Shown here one piece after another: positions 1 through 6,436 of a stretch of 10,684 nt of DNA. The notes below the pieces were generated by a model, which did no database searches, was not told the DNA's origin, and was given only the letters and a program-made list of their open reading frames with translations. Every line of letters begins with the position of its first letter. Positions within the stretch are counted from its first letter, which is position 1. The position numbers were made by a program, and so were the translations under genes. The stretch is from CAYMST01 sp964393115 (GTDB lineage Bacteria > Bacteroidota > Bacteroidia > Cytophagales > Cyclobacteriaceae): NCBI GenBank assembly GCA_964393115.1, contig CAYMST010000168.1, positions 1 through 10,684 on the forward strand. Reading direction: 5' to 3'.

Positions 1-55
1 TAATCTTTGATAAAATGTTAATTTGAATCAGTGATTACGACGAGTGCTTAGATTT

Positions 56-1456
56 TTACGACCAACTGACCTTACTGCCGATGACTAAGATGTCATCAGT
101 TTGTTCAAAATCCTTTTTCCAGTTATTCAGTTCTTGATGAAGTACCTTTTGTTGTTTGTCGATTGGTTCCGAAGAAATTTTTGATAGCAGCTGTCTAAAT
201 TTTTTCCGTCCGAATTTGCGATCATTATCTCCACCAAATTGGTCTTGAAACCCGTCTGAATAAATATAAAACGAACACGGTTTACTAACGTTAATTTGGT
301 GTTCGGTAATGGTCAACTCACTGAGATCTCCTAATACATTTCCACCTATGGAACAGCGATCACCGTCGTACTTCTCTAGATTGCCATCGGTATCATAAAT
401 GAGAAGCGGGTTTTTTGCTCCGGCATATGTGATGCTCTTATTGTTCTTGTCGAATACTAGAAGCGCCAGGTCCATTCCGTCTGTATTTTCTGTTGTTTCC
501 TGATGGAGTACATCTGAGACCCTTTTTTGAAGATATTCGAGAATACGTTTTGGACTTTGATACCCTTTGACCTCGATGGCTTCAACCAAAAGACTATACC
601 CAATCATGCTCATAAATGCTCCAGGTACTCCATGACCAGTACAATCCACAGCTGCGAGGAACAATTTATCATCAGACTTTGAGACATAATAGAAATCACC
701 ACTGACGATATCTCTAGGACTAAAAAATATAAAGTGTTCGGATAAGTAATCCTCTATATCCTTGGCGGTGGGTAGTATAGCCAGTTGAATTGTTTTGGCA
801 TACTCTATACTGGCATTCACAGAGTTGTTAAGTGTGATTAGCTGCTTATTTTGTTCTTCAATTCTCTCACCTTTTTGAGCGATTTCTTCTAAGTGCAGAT
901 AATTTTCTTTCTTAAACCGAAATGATATGGCAAAGATTAAAACCAATGTGATGATTACATTAATGATATGAGCACTATTCAAATTTGGACTTAAGTAGAA
1001 AGGGTCGTGGCTGAAGTTATATAAAGTCACTCCAATAAGTACCATCCCTGCGAGTATAGAGAGAATAACCAGATCTCTGGTTTTATCAAAAAATAATACG
1101 GCAAGTCCAGAGGCAGCATAGATGATCATTTGGGTACCTCTTTGGGTACCCCAGAAAATGGTTAATCCTCCCAAAAAAACCAAAGGTGCTAAAATGCAAA
1201 GAACACGAGCTATAGCGTGATACCTTAAACCGTTACAAATAATGGGTACCGCAAAAATAAACATACCGACTATGGGGACGTAAATTTCCTCTTGAATTCC
1301 TTGAGCAACTCCTTTTATGAGTAGCACCACAAGTACAACCTCGGCTGTAAATAGGATTGAGTTGAGTAGTCGGATTTTTTTGATTTGCTTTTTTTCCAAA
1401 CCAGCAATAACTCCGATGTTCAATAGGCTAGACCAGATATTTTTTGAAGATTTCAT
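56..1456 (-). CDS. Membrane-anchored SpoIIE/PP2C-type serine phosphatase (RsbU-like)
   Basis: Predicted 466-residue protein-serine/threonine phosphatase. It starts at an ATG and ends in TAA. Residues about 28-180 hold roughly six hydrophobic membrane segments with short loops. A charged helical linker, probably coiled coil, follows at about 181-225 and ends in SIEYAKTIQLAILP (216-229), a linker typical of Bacteroidota SpoIIE proteins. The catalytic domain spans about 240-462. Expected metal-site motifs are present: GDFYY (253-257), DCTGHGVPGAF (271-281), AGAKNP (345-350), YSDG (399-402) and QTDD (452-455), so it looks catalytically intact. By family knowledge such enzymes dephosphorylate anti-sigma-antagonist (STAS) or similar regulators in partner-switching pathways; no kinase or STAS gene lies in this window, so the partner is unknown. 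The N-terminal membrane part has no recognised ligand-binding motif and may sense a membrane or small-molecule signal (inference). It is divergent from the small exported protein gene and appears monocistronic here. A 12-base tandem repeat encodes the GTQRGTQ stretch at 103-109. Confidence 0.93.
   Translation of the reverse strand: MKSSKNIWSSLLNIGVIAGLEKKQIKKIRLLNSILFTAEVVLVVLLIKGVAQGIQEEIYVPIVGMFIFAVPIICNGLRYHAIARVLCILAPLVFLGGLTIFWGTQRGTQMIIYAASGLAVLFFDKTRDLVILSILAGMVLIGVTLYNFSHDPFYLSPNLNSAHIINVIITLVLIFAISFRFKKENYLHLEEIAQKGERIEEQNKQLITLNNSVNASIEYAKTIQLAILPTAKDIEDYLSEHFIFFSPRDIVSGDFYYVSKSDDKLFLAAVDCTGHGVPGAFMSMIGYSLLVEAIEVKGYQSPKRILEYLQKRVSDVLHQETTENTDGMDLALLVFDKNNKSITYAGAKNPLLIYDTDGNLEKYDGDRCSIGGNVLGDLSELTITEHQINVSKPCSFYIYSDGFQDQFGGDNDRKFGRKKFRQLLSKISSEPIDKQQKVLHQELNNWKKDFEQTDDILVIGSKVSWS
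1129..1152. repeat. Two-copy 12-base tandem repeat inside the phosphatase gene
   Basis: The unit TTTGGGTACCTC at 1129-1140 is followed directly by TTTGGGTACCCC at 1141-1152, with one mismatch. On the coding (minus) strand it gives the near-duplicated residues WGTQRGTQ in a loop between membrane segments. It keeps the reading frame and is probably a small in-frame duplication without regulatory meaning. Confidence 0.6.
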
Positions 1457-1523
1457 CAGAACAATTTTATATGGAATCCATAAGATAATTACACAAAAGA
1501 ATTAGTTTCAAAGGCGTATTGCA

Positions 1524-1536
1524 TGATATTATATCA
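1524..1536. promoter_or_regulatory. 13-base palindrome upstream of the phosphatase gene
   Basis: TGATAT and ATATCA flank a single central T, a perfect inverted repeat whose near edge is 67 bases upstream of the phosphatase ATG. The position suits an operator for a dimeric regulator, but in AT-rich intergenic DNA short palindromes arise by chance, and no regulator gene is nearby. Confidence 0.25.
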
Positions 1537-1710
1537 GCCCTCAAAAAAGACTTTACGTACCACAAGTGTTTAGGCTGAAAATTACCATTTTTTTGTAGAA
1601 TCTTACTGTTGTATGCTTTATGAAGGTATCATTTATGGGGTTTCTTGGTGTTCGTATATCAGAGTAGTAAGCGCCTTTCGATTAATAGAATTCCAATGAT
1701 ATCTTAGTTT

Positions 1711-1772
1711 TTCAACGTCACCGTTGATTTGTTGATTTTTACTGTTGAACTATAAGTATTTTGTATTCAACG
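1711..1772. promoter_or_regulatory. Cluster of GTTGA/TCAAC motifs with a hairpin, upstream of the small exported protein gene
   Basis: Five copies of GTTGA or its complement TCAAC lie within 62 bases: TCAAC at 1712 and 1767, GTTGA at 1723, 1731 and 1744. The first two form a perfect 6-base inverted repeat (TCAACG-TCAC-CGTTGA, 1712-1727). TTCAACG also recurs as a direct repeat at 1711 and 1766. The cluster ends 64 bases before the ATG at 1837, a normal operator position. It could be a multi-site regulator binding region; no cognate regulator is visible. Confidence 0.3.
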
Positions 1773-1836
1773 ATTTAATCTGAATGTTTTAATGCTATAC
1801 TTTATTGTTGTGTTAAGGGTTTAACGAGAATGTTAC

Positions 1837-2301
1837 ATGGCAAGATCGGTAACAATATTCATTCTGGTCATTTTGTTAAATACGAAATGGATTAGTGAGA
1901 TTGGCGCACAGCGAATGTATACTATTGAGGTTGTAGACTCTTCGCTGTCACTTGACAACAACATAAAGTCTGGTAAATCTAATGGCAAAACCATGGAGTG
2001 GATGTTGCATGATGTACTCGAATCTATCGGGGAAAGAAATTTTTATGATACCAAGAGAAAGTTGGATGTTATGCTACCGGTCATTGAAAAGAGTGTTAAG
2101 CTACATTTTAAAGAAGTAAAGAAGCTTAGTCAAAATGACGCTCATTACTTAAATCACCATGACCGAGTACACAAAAGACATGAGTTACTAAGGAAACTCA
2201 AATATTTAAAAGAAATATCGGAAGCTTCGGTGAGAGTAAATGGCGAATATATTGGTGAGCTTCTAGTGAAGCTAGTCCACTCAGAATGGGTAGCGAACTG
2301 A
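1837..2301 (+). CDS. Small putative exported protein of unknown function
   Basis: A 154-residue protein that I do not recognise. The start is ATG at 1837. Residues 1-25 look like a signal peptide: a short basic start (MAR), a hydrophobic core (VTIFILVILL) and a small-residue region ending GA before Q25, so export to the periplasm or beyond is likely. The mature part is strongly charged and probably mostly helical, with lysine-rich stretches (KSVKLHFKEVKK, about 86-97) and a histidine-rich segment (NHHDRVHKRHELL, about 106-118). No lipobox Cys, catalytic motif or known domain was seen, and there is no cysteine at all. Its last 21 bases overlap the 3' end of the convergent TonB-dependent receptor gene, so the two transcripts would be complementary there. 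No gene follows it on the same strand. It is probably real because of the signal peptide and ORF length, but it has no recognised homology. Confidence 0.65.
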   Translation: MARSVTIFILVILLNTKWISEIGAQRMYTIEVVDSSLSLDNNIKSGKSNGKTMEWMLHDVLESIGERNFYDTKRKLDVMLPVIEKSVKLHFKEVKKLSQNDAHYLNHHDRVHKRHELLRKLKYLKEISEASVRVNGEYIGELLVKLVHSEWVAN

Positions 2302-4644
2302 GAAGATGAAGTTTCTGCCCGGTGCATTTATCCCTGAACTATATGTTCGATAGTTCAAGTCACCAATATTCTCTATTGACATACTAAAATCAATTCCCGC
2401 AACTTTATAGTTAAGATATAGATTGTAAGTAGCCCATGCCGGATATCCTTCTTCAGGAAAGGAAGCTGTTCGTTCCCTTAAAACCAACGGAATTTCTCGT
2501 ATTGAAACTGCACTGTTAAAAAGAGAATAGGCCTTGATCGTTAGATGATTAAAGTTTTGGGTATAACTGATTTTACCTAAAAGTGGATTACTGTGTCTAA
2601 TATTTTCACCCGTGGTTTTGTTAATACCGTTATTGTCTGAAAGAACAACATTTAGACGTGAGTGTGAGGATGGTGCAAAGGTCAAATTGAGGTTGAAACC
2701 GGTGATCGTCGCTTTCTGTTGATTTACGATTGACCATGTTTCAAACCATTGTCCATTAAAAAATGTGGAATCACTATCCATATGAGAGACTGGGGTCGCC
2801 GCATGCAGGTCTCTTACCCAAATTCGATATGCCGTCCATGATGCAGAAAATTTATTTCTCCGATAAATAAGTTCGATATCCGTATTTAAAGCTGACTCTG
2901 GTCTGAGTCTTGAATTGGGCACGATAAGTATATCATCATTTGATTCGAAGAATTTACCCACGTCATCAAGGTTAGGTACTCGGTATCCAGTGCTAATATT
3001 AGATTTGACCGTAAGCATATTTGTAATTGACCAAACAAGACCTAGCTGTCCTGATCGGGTGAATTGTTTGAGGTTGACGTTTGCGTTAAATGTATTGGAG
3101 CTAGATGAAGCTATAAGCCCACTATAGCCGAATCTAAGTCCCCCATTTAGGGATAGGGAATTAGAAGTACGTTTTTCGAATTTCAAGTAAGCATCATTAA
3201 TATTGAAGTGATTTCTACCGTCGGGATACCTGCTTTGGGCATTAGTCAGTTCTCCATTTTGTATATTTTCTTCATTGGCCGTGCTATTGACAGAACTAAT
3301 CCTATTTTCTATTCCATAATAGATGTTCCAAACACTGTTGGTTTTGAAAAAGTCTAAGTTGAATCCAACGGCATCTACTTTTTCCATTTGATTTCTTAAT
3401 ACTATTGATTGGTAGTGTCTACTATGCCGACTTTCACGCCACTGCTGATAATAAAGCTGGGCTGTATATCCGTCTCTGGTTTTGGTTTGTGAGTGATTTT
3501 CTAGTTTGATGGCTGTATGAAGTAATTGCTGTGGTCCATAGTGCCAATCCGCGAATTTTGGTAAGTTGTTTGTTCTTTCTGTAAGTCGATCATATCGCGG
3601 TATGTCTGAGGTTTTGCTAACCAAGGCAGTGGCTGTGAAAACGTTTTCCCTATTCGGTAACCACTTAAGTTTGCTCATCGCCGAAGTAGAACTATACCCA
3701 CTTCCGATGAGTTTGTGTGGTGTGTCATTTGAAACTACCGAATCTCGACCAGCTATTGAGGTCACGTAACTGTGTCGCAATCCGAAGTTTGATCCTTTCC
3801 TGCCGCTGACTAAATCTCCAATCTTAGAGATTTTCAAAGTGCTAATACTAACGAGCTTCTTTCCTCTTTTTGAATAAGAAAAATTAGCCGTTCGTTCATT
3901 AGTGGCTGAGGCATAAATAATACCTCCCATATTAGCGGTCACACTATCCTGCAGACTCAATGGTATGGTTACCATATTGATAGCACCGCCTAAGGCATCA
4001 CTACCAAATATCACTGACCCTGGTCCACTATATATTTCAAACCGATCAATTGCGTTATTGGGTATACTAATGATATTATGCAGATTACCGCTTCGAGAGA
4101 TAGCATTATTAATTCTAATGCCATCGAGAAGTAGCAAAACAGAATTTGCGGCAAAACCGCGAATCATGGGACTTCCACCCCCGAGCTGACTTTTTTGAAC
4201 GTGTACCTCTCCACTGGATTGAAGTAGATCGGCACTTGTCGATTGCATTTTGAATTCGTTTTGATGTCCGCTAAGAGAAGTAATGCTGTGCGAGGAAAGG
4301 TTGGATTGATGTTTGTAGCGATTACCAGATATCTCAATTTCCTCTAGTTGAACTTGTCTTTTTTGCAAGAAAAAAAAACCGTTTTGTAAAGCTTTTATAG
4401 ACACAGTCAGAGAAGAGTAGGCTGGGTGTGATAAAAAGACAACAGTCGAATCGTTAAAGTGCAATAGGTTCAGTTGCCCTTGATCATTACTTACTTCGAA
4501 CAACTCAGAATTAATGTCTTTGGCTACGACGGCAGCGATTGGTAAGTTAGATTCAAGGTCTAGTAAGGTTACCGTCTGTCCCTTTACACCAAAATAGGAG
4601 AAATAAAAACAGACGGTATAAATCAATTTATTTGCCAAATTCAT
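2281..4644 (-). CDS. TonB-dependent outer-membrane receptor, haemoglobin/heme-receptor-like
   Basis: A 787-residue outer-membrane receptor, full length for the family. Residues 1-22 form a signal peptide. About 23-97 is a carboxypeptidase-regulatory-like beta domain, and LEEIEISGNR (100-109) is a possible TonB box. The plug (about 118-228) carries GGGSPMIRGF (155-164), LLDGIRINNAISRSGNLHN (172-190) and GPGSVIFGSDALGG (207-220), signatures of the TonB-dependent haemoglobin/transferrin/heme branch. The remainder is a beta-barrel ending in a C-terminal Phe (RYPF), needed for Bam-dependent insertion. YRVPNLDD (554-561) and VPNSRLRPE (575-583) match the FRAP and NPNL boxes of heme receptors, but no His lies between them, so heme as ligand is unproven. 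The ATG overlaps the upstream ROK kinase gene by 17 bases in another frame, implying cotranscription and coupled translation. The 3' end overlaps the convergent small exported protein gene by 21 bases. Substrate is unknown. Confidence 0.92.
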   Translation of the reverse strand: MNLANKLIYTVCFYFSYFGVKGQTVTLLDLESNLPIAAVVAKDINSELFEVSNDQGQLNLLHFNDSTVVFLSHPAYSSLTVSIKALQNGFFFLQKRQVQLEEIEISGNRYKHQSNLSSHSITSLSGHQNEFKMQSTSADLLQSSGEVHVQKSQLGGGSPMIRGFAANSVLLLLDGIRINNAISRSGNLHNIISIPNNAIDRFEIYSGPGSVIFGSDALGGAINMVTIPLSLQDSVTANMGGIIYASATNERTANFSYSKRGKKLVSISTLKISKIGDLVSGRKGSNFGLRHSYVTSIAGRDSVVSNDTPHKLIGSGYSSTSAMSKLKWLPNRENVFTATALVSKTSDIPRYDRLTERTNNLPKFADWHYGPQQLLHTAIKLENHSQTKTRDGYTAQLYYQQWRESRHSRHYQSIVLRNQMEKVDAVGFNLDFFKTNSVWNIYYGIENRISSVNSTANEENIQNGELTNAQSRYPDGRNHFNINDAYLKFEKRTSNSLSLNGGLRFGYSGLIASSSSNTFNANVNLKQFTRSGQLGLVWSITNMLTVKSNISTGYRVPNLDDVGKFFESNDDILIVPNSRLRPESALNTDIELIYRRNKFSASWTAYRIWVRDLHAATPVSHMDSDSTFFNGQWFETWSIVNQQKATITGFNLNLTFAPSSHSRLNVVLSDNNGINKTTGENIRHSNPLLGKISYTQNFNHLTIKAYSLFNSAVSIREIPLVLRERTASFPEEGYPAWATYNLYLNYKVAGIDFSMSIENIGDLNYRTYSSGINAPGRNFIFSVRYPF

Positions 4645-5584
4645 CCCATGCTAAAGCAGCACTTCCTAGTACAGCTGCGTTTTTATCCATAAGGCCTGAA
4701 GGTTTTACTTCAACTTTATTTTTAAACAGAACTAACATATTCTCTTCCATATGCTTGATAACTGGGTCAAATAGGAAATGTCCGGCATGAACAAGTCCTC
4801 CAAATAAAAATATGGCCTTTGGACTAGAAAAAGTAACGAAGTCTGCTAGCTTCTTTCCAAGTAGTTCACCAGTATATTCAAAAGCACGAAGCGCAATTGG
4901 ATCACCTTCCTTAGCGGCTTCATAAATGTCTTTAGATTCTAACTCATTGAAGCTAATGTCCCTTAATTTTGAAGGTTCGTTCATTGTTGCCAACAGCTCA
5001 AAAATTGTTCTTTTGATTCCGGTAGCCGATGCATATGTTTCCAAGCATCCTTTTCGGCCACATCCGCATTGTCTACCATTGACTACAGCGTTTGTATGTC
5101 CTAGCTCACCAGCAAATCCATCATGTCCATATACTAGCTTACCGTCGATAACGATCCCACTACCAAGTCCGGTTCCAAGTGTTATAACGATGAAATCCTT
5201 AACACCTTGTGCCTCACCGAACAGCATTTCACCGATAGCGGCGGCATTAGCGTCATTGGTGATTTTAGCAGGTATATTGAAGCGTTCTTCAAACATCTTC
5301 ACAAATTCTACTTTATCACCCCAGTTCAGGTTAGGAGCAAACTCTATGGTACCCTGGTAATAATTGCCATTAGGAGCGCCTATGCCTGCACCAATGATTT
5401 CGATATCTTTAATACGCTCTATGGCAGGTTTAAGATCGTTTTCAAGTGAATCGAAAAAAAGTGATACCGACTTGTCAGCACACGTAGAGATTGAGTTGTA
5501 ATAAAGGGTTTCTCCCTTATCATCAATAATTCCTATTTTAGTGTTAGTTCCTCCAATATCAATACCGATTACAGCCTTCTTCAT
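4628..5584 (-). CDS. ROK-family sugar kinase (glucokinase-like)
   Basis: A 318-residue cytoplasmic kinase that probably phosphorylates glucose or a related hexose or N-acetylhexosamine with ATP. The ATG at 5584 is chosen because MKKAVIGIDIGGTNTK begins the usual ROK N-terminus; the frame extends 9 codons further to a TTG at 5611, but those residues (LRQNLNKSE, or MRQNLNKSE if TTG initiates) are not domain-like. Visible motifs: phosphate-binding DIGGTNTKIG (9-18), catalytic-Asp motif NDANAAAIGE (110-119, Asp111), ATP-site LGTGLGSG (136-143), sugar-binding and zinc-site GELGHT (159-164), the zinc cysteines CGCGRKGC (173-180) followed by LE, and FGGL (261-264). All key residues are present, so it is probably active. 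There is no N-terminal helix-turn-helix, so it is a kinase and not a ROK repressor. The sugar cannot be fixed from sequence; glucokinase is the default call for this length and motif set. Its stop overlaps the receptor start by 17 bases, and a LacI-like palindrome lies upstream. Confidence 0.93.
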   Translation of the reverse strand: MKKAVIGIDIGGTNTKIGIIDDKGETLYYNSISTCADKSVSLFFDSLENDLKPAIERIKDIEIIGAGIGAPNGNYYQGTIEFAPNLNWGDKVEFVKMFEERFNIPAKITNDANAAAIGEMLFGEAQGVKDFIVITLGTGLGSGIVIDGKLVYGHDGFAGELGHTNAVVNGRQCGCGRKGCLETYASATGIKRTIFELLATMNEPSKLRDISFNELESKDIYEAAKEGDPIALRAFEYTGELLGKKLADFVTFSSPKAIFLFGGLVHAGHFLFDPVIKHMEENMLVLFKNKVEVKPSGLMDKNAAVLGSAALAWDEFGK

Positions 5585-5645
5585 TTCAGATTTATTCAAA
5601 TTTTGCCGCAATTTAGTCGAAATCAGTCATTTGAAATATGTCATT

Positions 5646-5657
5646 TTAAACGTTTAA
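5646..5657. promoter_or_regulatory. LacI-family-like operator upstream of the ROK kinase gene
   Basis: TTAAACGTTTAA is a perfect 12-base palindrome with a central CG and AAACGTTT core, the pattern typical of LacI/GalR-family operators (PurR and CcpA sites share this core). Its near edge is 61 bases upstream of the kinase ATG at 5584 and it lies about 160 bases from the sigma factor start, so control of the kinase-receptor unit is the simplest reading. No LacI-family gene is in the window. Confidence 0.45.
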
Positions 5658-5741
5658 GAGATGGCATGAATAGAATGATGTATAGGACTGATGAATGGAA
5701 AACGAACCAATTTTTATGATTACTCCTTTTCAACCGTAATT

Positions 5742-5770
5742 ATTGTTCAAATGTGCATATAATAATTTTG
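5742..5770 (+). promoter_or_regulatory. Candidate Bacteroidota-type promoter for the ECF sigma gene
   Basis: TAATTTTG at 5763-5770 matches the Bacteroidota -7 element TAnnTTTG exactly. ATTG at 5742-5745, 17 bases upstream, is a one-mismatch match to the -33 TTTG element. Transcription would begin around 5775-5780, leaving a leader of about 40-45 bases before the ATG at 5820. This implies basal expression of the sigma gene by the primary sigma factor. Confidence 0.5.
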
Positions 5771-5819
5771 TTATAGCTTTATGCGTTCATGACTTTTGGA
5801 ACATTAAGACAGAGTATTG

Positions 5820-6374
5820 ATGAACTTAAGTGACCAGGATCTCGTAGATCAGGTTAAGAAAGACAATCGATTGGCATTTCAACAGCTTTTCGAAGCGTAC
5901 TATAATGAGCTGTGTAACTTTGGTTTGAAGTATACGAGGCAACCGGCGATCACCGAAGAGATAGTACAAGAAGTATTTATTTATTTCTGGGAAAAGCGAG
6001 AAAAGATAAACATTAGTTCTTCTCTCAAGTCTTATTTGTATACAGCTGTCAAAAACCGATCCATTAACTACATTAAGCTGCAGTTGCCTAAGGATATGGC
6101 GAAGACAGACGTGGAAAATGCTTCTGAGTACTTTTCTGATGATGCGGCAGAAGGAAATATTGAAAATACAGAGCTCAAAGCTTATATCGAAAAGGCCATC
6201 GATACATTACCAAATAAATGTCGGTTGGTGTTTACGTTAAGTAGGAACGCAGGTTTGACCTATCAGGAAATTGCTGACGAGCTGGGCATATCGGTTAAAA
6301 CCGTGGAGAATCAAATGACCATTGCATTGAAGAAACTAAGAAAGTATCTAGAACCAGTTTGGCAAAAAATATAA
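5820..6374 (+). CDS. ECF RNA polymerase sigma factor of the FecI-like, Bacteroidota type
   Basis: A 184-residue extracytoplasmic-function sigma-70 factor. The ATG at 5820 is preferred over the adjacent in-frame TTG at 5817. Region 2 spans about 19-86, with the region 2.2 core-binding helix EEIVQEVFIYFWE (46-58) and the DNA-melting region SLKSYLYTAVKNRSINYIK (68-86). A short acidic linker (about 96-115) follows, then region 4 (about 119-175) with helix-turn-helix AGLTYQEIADELGISVKTVE (144-163) for -35 recognition. Length and organisation are normal for the family, with no frameshift. It is followed after 62 bases by its likely anti-sigma factor FecR, then by a TonB-dependent transducer, so it is probably held inactive until the receptor binds ligand. 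Its targets likely include the receptor and lipoprotein genes (inference). It is divergent from the ROK kinase gene across a 235-base region. Confidence 0.95.
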   Translation: MNLSDQDLVDQVKKDNRLAFQQLFEAYYNELCNFGLKYTRQPAITEEIVQEVFIYFWEKREKINISSSLKSYLYTAVKNRSINYIKLQLPKDMAKTDVENASEYFSDDAAEGNIENTELKAYIEKAIDTLPNKCRLVFTLSRNAGLTYQEIADELGISVKTVENQMTIALKKLRKYLEPVWQKI

Positions 6375-6394
6375 ATCGATAATTTTTTAGGGGG

Positions 6395-6409
6395 GATTGG
6401 CAAGCAATC
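6395..6409 (+). other. Small hairpin after a G-run, between the sigma and fecR genes
   Basis: GATTG (6395-6399) and CAATC (6405-6409) can pair around a 5-base loop, directly after a run of six G (6390-6395) and a run of six T (6383-6388). No T-run follows, so it is not a terminator on the plus strand. It might affect translation or RNA stability between the two genes, or be chance. Confidence 0.2.
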
Positions 6410-6436
6410 TTGACCTAAAGGTAAGAGAAATTGTAA

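Larger units (their letters stand above)
1457..1836. promoter_or_regulatory. 380-base divergent intergenic region
   Basis: This region separates the minus-strand phosphatase from the plus-strand small exported protein, so it should hold both promoters. No tRNA, CRISPR, insertion-sequence end or convincing coding frame is visible; short ATG frames such as one at 1613 run only about 28 codons. A perfect Bacteroidota promoter (TTTG plus TAnnTTTG) was not found on either strand. The closest for the phosphatase is TAATTTTC on the minus strand (1577-1584), one mismatch from the -7 element but without a good -33 partner. Inverted repeats at 1524-1536 and 1712-1727 and a cluster of GTTGA/TCAAC motifs (1711-1772) are listed separately. 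Confidence 0.5.

Noticed and set aside
26..36. Short palindrome AATCAGTGATT downstream of the phosphatase stop, considered as its terminator.
   Set aside because: The stem is 5 bases with a 1-base centre and no adjacent T-run on the relevant strand; a real hairpin would not form.
1244..1250. Third GGGTACC-like word, considered as part of a dispersed repeat with 1129-1152.
   Set aside because: Only 7 bases are shared, and the copy lies in coding sequence about 90 bases away; it is not distinguishable from chance.
2258..2273. Perfect inverted repeat AGCTTC-TAGT-GAAGCT near the end of the small exported gene, considered as a terminator for the convergent receptor gene.
   Set aside because: No T-run follows on either strand, and it lies in coding sequence. 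A related GAAGCTTC palindrome at 2221-2228 suggests a local codon pattern.
4926..5449. Plus-strand open frames of 144 and 80 codons opposite the ROK kinase gene.
   Set aside because: They lie entirely within the strongly supported kinase gene on the other strand and show no recognisable domain or signal peptide.
5585..5611. Longer start for the ROK kinase at the TTG at 5611.
   Set aside because: The added residues are unlike the family N-terminus, while the ATG at 5584 begins directly before the conserved phosphate-binding motif.
5817..5819. TTG start for the sigma factor one codon before the ATG.
   Set aside because: An ATG follows immediately in frame; there is no ribosome-binding evidence favouring TTG.
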